Shown here in pieces: positions 14,840 through 21,870 of a DNA stretch of 38,351 nucleotides. This DNA is from a virus. The notes beneath the pieces were generated by a model, which searched no databases, was not told where the DNA came from, and saw only the letters and a program-made list of their open reading frames with translations. The position numbers and the translations under genes are program-made. The stretch is taken from positions 1 through 38,351 of the IMG/VR virus record IMGVR_UViG_3300050137_000241; one strand, written 5' to 3'. Each line of letters starts with the position of its first letter. Positions within the stretch are counted from its first letter, which is position 1.

Positions 14840-15577
14840 ATGCCACAGATGAGCATGAGCCTGGACATCACTAAAGCCGTCGAAGCCCTAACCGACCTCG
14901 AAAAGACGCAGCTACCGTATGCCGTTGCCCGCGTACTCACCGAGTGCGCTGCCAGCGCGCAACACTCCGTGCAGAAAGTAGTCTCTCCGGGGAGTTCATT
15001 CCCGTTCACCATCCGCAACGCATGGACTAGCAAGTCGATTGGACTGCGGCGCGCGGAAAAGGGAACCCTGCCACTGCAAGCCGCCGTGATCGCCGATACC
15101 ACCAACGAGCACGGCGGCAACTACCTGGCGCTACAGGACGCCGGCGGCGAGAAGGTCCCGCACAACGGTCACGAGCACATTGCCGTGCCCAGCGACAAGC
15201 TGATTCAGATGGTCGGAAAGGGTAACATCATCCCCGCCGAGTTGCGCGCCAAGAACCTGATAGCCGAGGCCGCGCACAGCGGCAAATACGTAAAGACACT
15301 GCGCAGCGGGAAACGGAAAGACGAGAAGGTCCTGGCGAGCCAGAAAATCGTGCGCGGCTTCGTCTTCTTTCTACAGAAGGCGGGTGGCGTCGACGCAATC
15401 ATGGGCCGGTACATCACCGACCGCCAGGCGTACGTCTTTTACTGGTTGGTTCCCGAGGCGCGCATCAAAGCCATCTTCCCGTTCGAGCGTCTCTGCGAGA
15501 CGGCGATAAAAGAGGGTTGGGTGACAATCTGGGAGCGCGTGTGGAACACGATTCGCGTCAAGGGAATCAAGTTCTAG
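14840..15577 (+). CDS. Plus-strand phage structural-type protein (245 aa)
   Basis: A 245-residue protein encoded against the direction of the tail operon. The N-terminal pattern (LEKTQLPYAVARVLTECAASAQHSVQKVV, then FTIRNAW) and the end (ARIKAIFPFERLCETAIKEGWVTIWERVW) follow a layout seen in phage proteins usually found among minor tail or head-tail genes, but no exact family can be named. The ATG at 14840 is chosen because a CATCAT hexamer lies exactly six bases upstream; an in-frame ATG at 14783 lies inside the divergent neighbour's start. It ends 17 bases from the convergent 74-residue gene. Confidence 0.75.
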   Translation: MPQMSMSLDITKAVEALTDLEKTQLPYAVARVLTECAASAQHSVQKVVSPGSSFPFTIRNAWTSKSIGLRRAEKGTLPLQAAVIADTTNEHGGNYLALQDAGGEKVPHNGHEHIAVPSDKLIQMVGKGNIIPAELRAKNLIAEAAHSGKYVKTLRSGKRKDEKVLASQKIVRGFVFFLQKAGGVDAIMGRYITDRQAYVFYWLVPEARIKAIFPFERLCETAIKEGWVTIWERVWNTIRVKGIKF

Positions 15578-15594
15578 GCTGGATTACCGTCGCT

Positions 15595-15819
15595 CTAGGC
15601 AGCACCCTCGGGCGGCGTTGCGGCGAGCAGCGCTTCCTCGATCTCGCGCACCCGCAGCCGGCGAATCACCACCTCACAGACCACCAGAGCCTCCGGCGCG
15701 GAGTACCCGGCAATCAGTTTCTCGATGTCGTCCGCAAACTTGATCTTGGAGACGGGTGCGGCGTGGATGGGGCTGGGCTTGGGTTTGTATCCGGGGATGA
15801 AGTCGAGTAGCTTGGCCAT
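15595..15819 (-). CDS. Small hypothetical tail-region protein (74 aa)
   Basis: Not recognised. A 74-residue protein starting MAKLLDFIPGYKPKPSP, with a helical acidic C-terminus (EALVVCEVVIRRLRVREIEEALLAATP). The ATG at 15819 is chosen over 15855 because a TTGCGA-18-CATGAT promoter-like element ends exactly six bases before it. It is isolated: it follows the tape measure by about 400 bp, across a plus-strand immunity gene, and converges with the plus-strand structural gene. A tail-completion role is possible from position alone. Confidence 0.65.
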   Translation of the reverse strand: MAKLLDFIPGYKPKPSPIHAAPVSKIKFADDIEKLIAGYSAPEALVVCEVVIRRLRVREIEEALLAATPPEGAA

Positions 15820-15825
15820 GCGCGC

Positions 15826-15855
15826 ATCATGCCCCCGTATGCGAATAGTTCGCAA
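15826..15855 (-). promoter_or_regulatory. Late promoter-like element 4 (leaderless, divergent)
   Basis: Minus strand TTGCGA (15855-15850), 18 nt, CATGAT (15831-15826), 6 nt, ATG at 15819. It diverges from a plus-strand consensus TTGACA at 15863-15868, which may serve the immunity gene although its -10 (GATCGT at 17 nt) is weak. Confidence 0.5.
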
Positions 15856-15958
15856 ATAAGGCTTGACAAACGGTTGGCAATCCCTGATCGTGGATAGCCA
15901 GGATGAGCAGGACGTGCATCCCGTCTATTCAGTGATTTTGTAATCTGAGAGGGGCTTT

Positions 15959-16462
15959 ATGGATGACTCTTCGGCAACAGTAACGGCAATGGTTCTGGTA
16001 GCGGTTGCATTCCTGCTTTACTTTCTGCCGGTGATCGTCGCGGGTATCCGGAAGGTGCAGGCATGGGGCGGCTTGTTCGCCCTGAATTTACTACTCGGAT
16101 GGACGGTCGTAGGATGGCTTGGCGCGCTGATATGGGCCGCCTCAGGGGAGACAGAATCCGAGGCTAAATCTAAGGTGATCGACTACGCTAAACTCGCCGC
16201 CGCGATGCGCGAATCAACTCATCAGCCCGAGGCCACCGCCCAATATCTGCCCAACGGTCCCGCCCCGCTCGATGTCCTCAAGAATGATCTGGATGACCGG
16301 ACCGCGCAGGCTGTCGGTGATGTTCCCCGTGCTGCTGGTAGCCGTGCCGCCCACTGGCTGCGAGGATTGGTTGATAATCTGGACCACCGGCGCGTTTCCG
16401 CCGCCGGAGATGGCTCCCTTGACGGCTCCGGCACCCTTGCCGCGAAACAGTCCGCCGACTAA
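15959..16462 (+). CDS. Imm-like superinfection immunity membrane protein
   Basis: The N-terminal ~65 residues match the superinfection immunity family (T4 Imm-like): two membrane helices, with FLLYFLPVIVAGIRK and then LFALNLLLGWTVVGWLGALIWA. Such proteins sit in the inner membrane and block DNA entry of related phages. GAGAGGGG just upstream of the ATG is a strong ribosome site. The 167-residue reading is longer than usual for the family: from about residue 86 it is the antisense strand of the tape measure gene (16214-16462), so the C-terminal half may not be functional. A plus-strand accessory gene within the late region could be expressed from the prophage. Confidence 0.85.
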   Translation: MDDSSATVTAMVLVAVAFLLYFLPVIVAGIRKVQAWGGLFALNLLLGWTVVGWLGALIWAASGETESEAKSKVIDYAKLAAAMRESTHQPEATAQYLPNGPAPLDVLKNDLDDRTAQAVGDVPRAAGSRAAHWLRGLVDNLDHRRVSAAGDGSLDGSGTLAAKQSAD

Positions 16463-18577
16463 CCCGAGAATACCCGCCGCCGCGCCGCCCTGCCCCGCCG
16501 AACTCTTGCCCTTACCTCCGCCCGGCATGTCGTTGCTTCCCACTATCATCGAGACAATTTCCTTATCCATCGCCTGTTCTAGCGCCTTGCGGATGTTCTG
16601 CCCCACCTCCAGCCACCGCTTACCAAGCGTGCCCGTGCCTTCAATTAGCGGGTCGATCGCCGAATGCGCGAGCGACTGCATCTCCTGACTTACGAGCCTA
16701 GCCTGCTTCTGTGTCTCTTCCATCGTGCTCGTAATCTCGTGTTGAATTTCCGCGTATGCATCAAAGCCAGCAGGCCCAAGTTTGAGATATTCCGCCGCGA
16801 GCGCCTGGAGTTGCACGATCTCCTGTTGATGCTGCGCCTGCATATCCGCATCGGCTGTACGCGGATTGATGGCGCCAGTTACTTCCCGCTGCGTGATCGA
16901 GTCCTCCGATGTCGACGCATCGCGCTTTTGGAAATCCCGCTTTTTATTCAGCGCGTCTAACTGCTGCTTTGTGACCCAATCGGCCATCGACGGCATAGTC
17001 CGGTCAATCGGCTCGGGTTTATCTTCCTCCAATTCATTTTTCTTAAACTTCTCAATCTCGCTGTGCGCCGTCCGCGCCCCAGCCGCGGCAAGGCTCGCCT
17101 GTTTTTGCAGGATCGCATCGTACTGATCGGAACCTTTCTTGAATGCGTCGATACGCTTGGCCCAAAATTCATACTCGGCCTTTGCTGTCATATCGCCGCT
17201 AATCTTGAGTTGATTCAGCGCAGCCTCGTCCGCCTTCAGTTTGGCTTCGGCGGCCTTTCGCGCTGCTTCGGCGGCGCCTGGATCTTGAAGGATCAGGCCT
17301 TTGCCGGGCTTTTTGTCTAACTCTGCGGCCTTCTCCGAAGCGTCTTTCATGGCTTCGCCGTACTTGTGCATCAGGCCGGTCGCGGTGTTGATGTCTTGAG
17401 CGTTTTTTACCAGAATGTCGCCGCCCGCACCATATCCGCTGGTAATCGGGTGCAGCTTTTGCAGGTTGGCGCTGTCGGCTTTCAAGAGTGCGGCGCGATC
17501 CTGCTGAATAAGGAAGGCTGCCGCCGCCGCCGCCTGAGACTGCGCATAGTATTCCCGTTCCAGCGCAAGCTTCTTCGTTTGATAGTCCTTCAGCGAGACT
17601 AGCCCTTTGTCGTGCCGGGCGTTCAACTCGGTAAGGGAAGCCTGGGCGGAACCGGCGGCGTCGGTGGCCTTTCCTCCGGCCGCATTGAGATCCTTCCCGG
17701 TAAGCCCGTAGGTGCTTTGGGGAATAAAGCCCACATAGCCCGACGTGTTTGAGTCTCCACCGAGCCCTTTCAACTGGCGCGCCTTCTCAATCAGCTTCTC
17801 GATAAGGGTGGCGGCCCCAATCAGCGACGGGCCAAGGCTATTGGTGAGCGAGATCGCAAGGCCCTGCATCGCTCCATCGAGTTCAACGCCGGCGCGGTGC
17901 ATCTCCTGTAGTTTTGCTATTCCCGCCGAGTCAAGTACCAACCCGAGTGATTCAGCCTCCGCCTTCATCTTCGCAAGGCCGGCGCTGCCCTGGTCTAAAA
18001 TCGGGATCAAGTCCATGCCGGTTTTACCGAACAACTGCACAGCAATCGCGGCCTTCTGTGGACCGTCCGGCAACACTTGAAACTTATTGGCGATGATCTC
18101 CAGCATCCCATACAGGTCATTGGAGTGCTGGCGAACCTCGTCCTGCGCGATACCGAGTCGGGCAAACGTCGCAATTGAAGGCTTTGAATTCTCTTCCACG
18201 CCCAGCATCTCCGTGGAGAGTTTCTTGCTGGCACGCTGCAACGACTCAAACGAAACCCCGGTCATATCGCTTACGTATTTGAGTCCGCTCAGGGTTTCGG
18301 TGCTGATTCCAGTCTTTTCGGAGAGGTGACCGATCTCCATCCCTAATTCGACGCTAGTGTTGATCATCTCCTTTACCTGCGAGACGACAGCCCCCATCGA
18401 GAACCCGATACCCACAGCGCCCAGCGCGTTGCGTAGGGTCGACCCCATACCCTCGAAGGCGTTGCCGGTTTCCTTCGCCTGCGCCTTCATCTTATCCATG
18501 TGCGCGGTGACGCCGGCGAGCACGGCGCCCGTTTCATCCTTCGCGCCGACGATAAATACCAGAGACGGGTTAGCCAT
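16214..18577 (-). CDS. Tail tape measure protein
   Basis: A 787-residue protein that sets tail length and threads the tail tube. The N-terminus has the tape measure signature (LRNALGAVGIGFSMGAVVSQVKEMI, then GISTETLSGLKYVSDMTGVSFESLQRASKKLS, and FGKTGMDLIPIL), the middle is long and helical with Lys/Ala/Glu-rich coiled-coil segments (about 370-600), and the end is Gly-rich (GGGKGKSSAGQGGAAAG, GLVGGLFRGKGAG). The start at 18577 has GAGGTG four bases upstream and overlaps the end of the chaperone extension by eight bases. Lambda-like TMPs are of similar size or larger, so the tail is probably of moderate length. Confidence 0.95.
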   Translation of the reverse strand: MANPSLVFIVGAKDETGAVLAGVTAHMDKMKAQAKETGNAFEGMGSTLRNALGAVGIGFSMGAVVSQVKEMINTSVELGMEIGHLSEKTGISTETLSGLKYVSDMTGVSFESLQRASKKLSTEMLGVEENSKPSIATFARLGIAQDEVRQHSNDLYGMLEIIANKFQVLPDGPQKAAIAVQLFGKTGMDLIPILDQGSAGLAKMKAEAESLGLVLDSAGIAKLQEMHRAGVELDGAMQGLAISLTNSLGPSLIGAATLIEKLIEKARQLKGLGGDSNTSGYVGFIPQSTYGLTGKDLNAAGGKATDAAGSAQASLTELNARHDKGLVSLKDYQTKKLALEREYYAQSQAAAAAAFLIQQDRAALLKADSANLQKLHPITSGYGAGGDILVKNAQDINTATGLMHKYGEAMKDASEKAAELDKKPGKGLILQDPGAAEAARKAAEAKLKADEAALNQLKISGDMTAKAEYEFWAKRIDAFKKGSDQYDAILQKQASLAAAGARTAHSEIEKFKKNELEEDKPEPIDRTMPSMADWVTKQQLDALNKKRDFQKRDASTSEDSITQREVTGAINPRTADADMQAQHQQEIVQLQALAAEYLKLGPAGFDAYAEIQHEITSTMEETQKQARLVSQEMQSLAHSAIDPLIEGTGTLGKRWLEVGQNIRKALEQAMDKEIVSMIVGSNDMPGGGKGKSSAGQGGAAAGILGLVGGLFRGKGAGAVKGAISGGGNAPVVQIINQSSQPVGGTATSSTGNITDSLRGPVIQIILEDIERGGTVGQILGGGLGLMS

Positions 18578-18965
18578 TCTTCACCTCGATAGCTTGTGGT
18601 TCTGCGGGCTGCATCTTCGCCAGTTCGCGCGCGGCATCATCCGGCGTCATCCATTCGGGCTCATCAGCTTTGCGTTTACGTCCGCGCGGCTCTTTCTCGC
18701 CCAGCAGTTGCGCGGGCGTGATGGTTGCGCCTTCCTTTAAGTGCGGTTGCAGCAGATAACTCACCACCCAGGCCAGGTCGCGCTTCGATTGCTTCATGCG
18801 TTCCGTGTACCCCTCGATAGTCAAGGCGAGCTCGGCATACGTAAGGTCATAGAATGCCGCCGCAGTCATGCCGATCTGACCGCAGCACAGCCGGTAGGCT
18901 TCTTCCCACGTCCACAGCTTCGGTTTACGACTCCGCCGCTTTAGCTTGCGCGCGGAGTCGGGGTT
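18570..18965 (-). CDS. Tail assembly chaperone extension (T part, -1 frame)
   Basis: Reading the -1 frame from the slippery site at 18971-18965 gives 131 residues without a stop: after NPDSARKLKRR it continues through LWTWEEAYRLCCGQIGM and TAAAFYDLTYAELALTIEGY, a pattern typical of phage tail assembly chaperones. Although an ATG at 18869 exists, the conserved WEEAYRLCCGQIG segment lies upstream of it and there is no good ribosome site, so this part is best read as a frameshift extension, like GT of lambda. The fusion would be about 257 residues. It binds the tape measure encoded directly downstream. Confidence 0.85.
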   Translation of the reverse strand, partial: NPDSARKLKRRSRKPKLWTWEEAYRLCCGQIGMTAAAFYDLTYAELALTIEGYTERMKQSKRDLAWVVSYLLQPHLKEGATITPAQLLGEKEPRGRKRKADEPEWMTPDDAARELAKMQPAEPQAIEVKNG

Positions 18966-19342
18966 TTTCCCAGCGGCACGCCATACCAGCGGGCAATTTC
19001 CTCAGCCACGGCGGCGGCTGCGCGCATCACGTCATCTCGCTGCTCGATCAGTTCGCCGACTGCTTCAATCGTCAACTCTTCGCCGCGCTTGTTCGCGCCG
19101 TCCTGCAGCATCGCCCATAAATACACGCGGAGTTTCTCGTAGTCGACGCGAAACAGCTTCTCTGGCTCCGTACCTTTGGGCGCACCCTTCGGTACGGGCT
19201 TCTCGCCGATCTGCTCCCACACGTCCGCGCCATCCTTGCCCGCCTCGCGGATGAGCAATGCGGCGTTGAGGTTGAAACGCAGGGTGAACGTCCGCTCGCC
19301 GAGCGAGAGAGTTACCGGAGTGGTGCGAAGCTGCACGGCCAT
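18941..19342 (-). CDS. Tail assembly chaperone (G part)
   Basis: A 133-residue protein with the usual G-like fold: beta-rich N-terminus (VQLRTTPVTLSLGERTFTLRFNLNAALLI) then helices. AGGAG lies eight bases before the ATG. It sits between the major tail protein and the tape measure, the constant place of the G/GT pair. Near its end the zero frame reads CTG GGA AAA ACC, containing a canonical slippery heptamer, and the normal stop follows 11 codons after the AAA codon. Most ribosomes make this short form; a fraction make the fusion. It prevents premature polymerisation of tail tube around the tape measure. Confidence 0.9.
   Translation of the reverse strand: MAVQLRTTPVTLSLGERTFTLRFNLNAALLIREAGKDGADVWEQIGEKPVPKGAPKGTEPEKLFRVDYEKLRVYLWAMLQDGANKRGEELTIEAVGELIEQRDDVMRAAAAVAEEIARWYGVPLGKTPTPRAS
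18965..18971 (-). promoter_or_regulatory. -1 programmed frameshift site G-GGA-AAA
   Basis: In the frame of the upstream chaperone gene the heptamer is G GGA AAA (X XXY YYZ), one base different from lambda's GGGAAAG. A single -1 slip joins codon 126 to an open frame of 131 codons. Geometry and neighbours match the G/GT frameshift conserved in long-tailed phages. Confidence 0.88.
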
Positions 19343-19365
19343 GATTGCGACTCCTGAATTTCAAA

Positions 19366-19398
19366 AACAAAGGACGACAGCTTGTTGCGCTGTCGCCC
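19366..19398 (-). terminator. Intrinsic terminator after the major tail protein
   Basis: Minus strand stem GGGCGACAGC / GCTGTCGTCC (10 pairs, one G-U) with a seven-base loop, followed by TTTGTTTTTG. It lies between the major tail protein stop (19516) and the chaperone start (19342), so it can lower expression of downstream tail genes relative to the abundant tube protein. Confidence 0.75.
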
Positions 19399-19515
19399 TT
19401 GTGGTTGGTGCCTGAGCGGGAGGCGACGGGGTCAGCCGCGCTTCTGTCTGCGGCAGCCGCCCGGTTTACAGGACTTGAATGCCCATCCCGCAGAGCGCCC
19501 CCGGCCAGGACTTCT

Positions 19516-19947
19516 TTACGCCTGGGCCGTCTGCGTCAATGCCCCGGCGCACTTGATGGTGATATCGAGCGTCTGGACACCGTTGTTGGTGGTGCCCCCA
19601 TGCTTGTACCCGGTGATCGTGAAGGGGCCGGTGTACGACATCTGCCCAGTCAACTTCTCCGGAAAGAACACGCCGGCGCATACCGTCTGGTTGGCGATCG
19701 CAGAGAAGAGTGCCACCTGCGATGCGTCGCCTTCGACGTACACCTGTTTCAGCGTGCCGTCCCAATCCAGCATGCCGGTGAGGTAGTCTTTCCACCCGGC
19801 GGAGTCGTGGTCCGATCCGTCCAGCGCCTCGCCCTTGATATCGAGCGACCACTCGGCCAGAGCCTTAGCCTGAGTGGACGCGCCGCCGAGCGGCGTAAAG
19901 CTGAACTGCGACTTGAAACCTTGAATTTTATGAGCGACAACCGGCAT
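19516..19947 (-). CDS. Major tail (tube) protein
   Basis: A 143-residue protein with the tube-protein look: VAHKIQGFKSQFSFT, WSLDIKGEALDGSDHDSAGWKDYLTGMLDWDGTLKQVYVEGD split over a beta-sandwich core, and GQMSYTGPFTITGYKHGG near the end. It lies just upstream of the G/GT chaperone pair, the standard place. Hundreds of copies polymerise into the tail tube, consistent with a dedicated promoter (19997-20026) and a downstream terminator (19366-19398) flanking this gene. Unlike other late units it keeps a ~43-nt leader with GGAG before the ATG. Confidence 0.85.
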   Translation of the reverse strand: MPVVAHKIQGFKSQFSFTPLGGASTQAKALAEWSLDIKGEALDGSDHDSAGWKDYLTGMLDWDGTLKQVYVEGDASQVALFSAIANQTVCAGVFFPEKLTGQMSYTGPFTITGYKHGGTTNNGVQTLDITIKCAGALTQTAQA

Positions 19948-19996
19948 GGGCGTAATCTCCGTGGTGCGAATCAGGTTCGCGTGTAGCGTTACTGTT

Positions 19997-20026
19997 GTTA
20001 TGCGGGAGAATAGAAAAACCCGGCAA
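19997..20026 (-). promoter_or_regulatory. Late promoter-like element 5 (with leader)
   Basis: Minus strand TTGCCG (20026-20021), 18 nt, CATAAC (20002-19997). No start codon follows at 6 nt; the next ATG (19947) is about 43 nt beyond the predicted start and has its own GGAG. An imperfect hairpin (20014-20039) overlaps the -35 and may terminate the upstream unit. Nearly identical to the element at 24924-24953. Confidence 0.7.
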
Positions 20027-20046
20027 ACTTCACCGGTTTCCGTTGA

Positions 20047-20268
20047 TTACGAGTGTGCCGGCTGGGACCATTCGATCTCGGCATGTCGCGGACGCCCTTG
20101 CACAGTTTTGTGAAGGCGCAGCAGTATTTCCGCCGTTTCGCAGGAAGCCTGAAATGCTTCTGCCATTGCGGGATCGTCCTGTATTCTTTGCGCTTGGTTC
20201 GCGTAGAACACGACGGCGGCTTCAACGGTCGGGAACAGGAGATTTCTTGTGTCGAACTGGTTTGCCAT
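20047..20268 (-). CDS. Small hypothetical protein (73 aa)
   Basis: Not recognised. A mostly helical 73-residue protein (TVEAAVVFYANQAQRIQDDPAMAEAFQASCETAEILLRLHK, interrupted at hydrophobic positions in a heptad-like spacing). AGAGGA six bases before the ATG supports the start. It is the last gene of the head-tail joining unit, before the major tail protein promoter. A longer overlapping frame (to 20345) is basic and low quality and is not used. Confidence 0.6.
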   Translation of the reverse strand: MANQFDTRNLLFPTVEAAVVFYANQAQRIQDDPAMAEAFQASCETAEILLRLHKTVQGRPRHAEIEWSQPAHS

Positions 20269-20278
20269 TGTGAGTCCT

Positions 20279-20551
20279 CTAGATCAAAGGCAGCGGCGCC
20301 TGCTTCGCTACAGTGCCCCGCCAGTCGGTAAATGCGGCGTCGCACGATTCTTGTGCCAGGCCGATCATGCCGTCCGGTCCGAGAAAGAAGTACCCATCGT
20401 CGGAGTGCGGGCAGAGGCTGTCGGGGAAGTGAACCAATCCGCGCGGCGTCATCACCCCCAACGCGGGCGCAGCAACCGGCGCGGGCGCGGCGGGCGGCGC
20501 GGCTTTATGATGAAACGGCCACATGGCGAACAGCAGTACCAGAAACTTCAT
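20279..20551 (-). CDS. Small hypothetical protein with hydrophobic N-terminus (90 aa)
   Basis: Not recognised. The first ten residues (MKFLVLLFAM) are hydrophobic, followed by WPFHHK and an Ala/Pro-rich linker (APPAAPAPVAAPALG), then a short domain with two Cys (SLCPHSDDGYFFLGPDG, QESCDAAF). This suggests a membrane-tethered or exported small protein. AGGGG precedes the ATG at a usable distance. It lies between the tail terminator-like gene and a small gene before the tube protein, an odd place for an exported product; an accessory role is possible. Confidence 0.6.
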   Translation of the reverse strand: MKFLVLLFAMWPFHHKAAPPAAPAPVAAPALGVMTPRGLVHFPDSLCPHSDDGYFFLGPDGMIGLAQESCDAAFTDWRGTVAKQAPLPLI

Positions 20552-20563
20552 TGGCGACCCCTG

Positions 20564-21022
20564 TTACGAGGATTGATAAAACTGGTTGACGGTGGGATCA
20601 GCGCGGCTAATCTGATACATCACATCGAAATCGAGGTCGAGCGCGACCACATCCTGCCCACCTTCGGCGATAGTCCACTTAGATCCGGTGAGCCGCGCAT
20701 CTTGCACGATCCCGCCCAGCGTCTCATCCGCCATGATTTGCTGATGGGCGAAGACGGCGAGCAGCTCGGCGGCCAGATCCACCTCCGCACCCGAGCGCAC
20801 CAGGCATTGCACGCGCAGCGACAAAGTCACAGCAAGGGTGTCGCGGTCGTTGGCGTCTTCGCTGTACTTTTCATCGATCGGCCACACATTGAAGGCGGGG
20901 GACTCGTCCTGGGTGAATTGCTCGGTGCGCGCGCGCCATGTACCGCCGGTGGCGGGCGATGGGTCGGTGGCGAGCGCGATGACCACCGCGGCAACTGCCT
21001 GGCTGCGAATACTGGTGCTCAT
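20564..21022 (-). CDS. Tail terminator / minor tail protein (gpU-like)
   Basis: A 152-residue protein in the position of the tail terminator, between the head-tail joining protein and the tube protein. It starts with IRSQAVAAVVIALA, a helix typical of gpU-type proteins, followed by beta strands with a mid-protein FNVWPIDEKYSED and a C-terminal DVVALDLDFDVMYQI strand. Terminators cap the growing tail tube and dock it to the head. Its ATGA overlaps the end of the upstream gene by four bases. Assignment is from position plus pattern, not from a unique motif. Confidence 0.7.
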   Translation of the reverse strand: MSTSIRSQAVAAVVIALATDPSPATGGTWRARTEQFTQDESPAFNVWPIDEKYSEDANDRDTLAVTLSLRVQCLVRSGAEVDLAAELLAVFAHQQIMADETLGGIVQDARLTGSKWTIAEGGQDVVALDLDFDVMYQISRADPTVNQFYQSS

Positions 21023-21315
21023 TGCGGCCCTTTCAGCTTGAACTCGGTAAAGCCGCCGTCGTCCAGATAGGTGCGCTCCTGTACGGTGTAGTCGCGGCCG
21101 TTGACGGTGATGGTGTCCTTCGGCTTGGGCATGGGATCGAGCGAGATGCTGCCAATCTTGATTACCGCGCCGCCGAGCTCGACCCTGGTGCTGCCGAAAT
21201 GCTCGCTCGACGATGGATTGTCGAGCAGCGCCACTGTCATCTGCGTGCCATACAGCACGGGCACGCCGAAATCTTTGAAAAACACGCCGCTTACGAAATC
21301 GCTATCACCGAGCAT
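21019..21315 (-). CDS. Head-tail joining protein
   Basis: A 98-residue, beta-rich protein: FFKDFGVPVLYGTQMTVALLDN, then KPKDTITVNGRDYTVQERTYLDDGGFTEFKLKG. The KDTITVNGRDYTV segment is characteristic of small phage head-tail attachment proteins (gpFII-like class). It lies three bases from the lytic transglycosylase gene and overlaps the tail terminator gene by four bases. It would form the connector ring to which the completed tail binds. Confidence 0.75.
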   Translation of the reverse strand: MLGDSDFVSGVFFKDFGVPVLYGTQMTVALLDNPSSSEHFGSTRVELGGAVIKIGSISLDPMPKPKDTITVNGRDYTVQERTYLDDGGFTEFKLKGPQ

Positions 21316-21317
21316 GA

Positions 21318-21860
21318 TTACTTCTTACCCGCGGTTGCGGAAGATGCGCCAACCTCGACAGGCATGAGCCTAAGCAGGTAGCAGGCAGCCAGGCGCGTGC
21401 CATAGTCTTTCGCGGCCGGGTTGGGGTTGGCGAGGTGTCCGCCGTTGTAGCAATAGCCCACCTCGGCGATGCGGGCCGGTCTGAAATGCGCCAGCAGTTT
21501 ATTCAGCGCGAAGACGCCGGCGCGCATCCCGGTAGCGAGGTCGTTGAAGTCGGCGGGCCGGACTCCCGGCGGCGCATTGCAGAACATCACCTGCATGGGA
21601 CCGTAGCTATAGGCCGCAGCGGGGCCGTAGAGACGCAGCAGCGGAGCTTGGGTGAGTGAGTCCGCATAAGCGCCTCCGGCGTCGTAGGCTGGCTCGTGGC
21701 GCGGCGTACAGTTGACTCCAAAGCTGGACTCATTACCACAGATGGCCCACAGCAGGCTTGCGGGGTCGACGCCGGGCGGCACGTTCTTGAGCAGCGGCCC
21801 GAGCGTGCGGCACATCGAGGCCACGTCGGACGGCAGAAACTTTGTTACGGTCACAGCCAT
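21318..21860 (-). CDS. Lytic transglycosylase (SLT-like)
   Basis: A 180-residue enzyme with the SLT signature: catalytic Glu in LLWAICGNESSFG, then YSYGPMQVMF and EVGYCYNGG. Such enzymes cleave the glycan strand of peptidoglycan between MurNAc and GlcNAc. No signal peptide is present. It could be the endolysin or a virion-associated enzyme for entry; its location among head-tail joining genes, away from the putative holins at 3-4 kb, slightly favours a virion role. AGAGGT five bases before the ATG supports the start. Confidence 0.85.
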   Translation of the reverse strand: MAVTVTKFLPSDVASMCRTLGPLLKNVPPGVDPASLLWAICGNESSFGVNCTPRHEPAYDAGGAYADSLTQAPLLRLYGPAAAYSYGPMQVMFCNAPPGVRPADFNDLATGMRAGVFALNKLLAHFRPARIAEVGYCYNGGHLANPNPAAKDYGTRLAACYLLRLMPVEVGASSATAGKK

Positions 21861-21870
21861 GCGGCACCTC

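Noticed and set aside
15863-15898. Consensus TTGACA as a full promoter for the immunity gene
   Set aside because: No acceptable -10 at 16-18 nt (only GATCGT), so it is mentioned but not called as a promoter.
19343-19515. A second tRNA in the gap after the tail tube gene
   Set aside because: A TTCAAGT-like loop is present but neither T-stem nor acceptor pairs; the gap is explained by the terminator.
19998-20345. 115-codon minus-strand frame overlapping the 73-residue gene
   Set aside because: Basic, low-complexity translation, would run through the tail tube promoter, while the 73-residue frame has a proper ribosome site.
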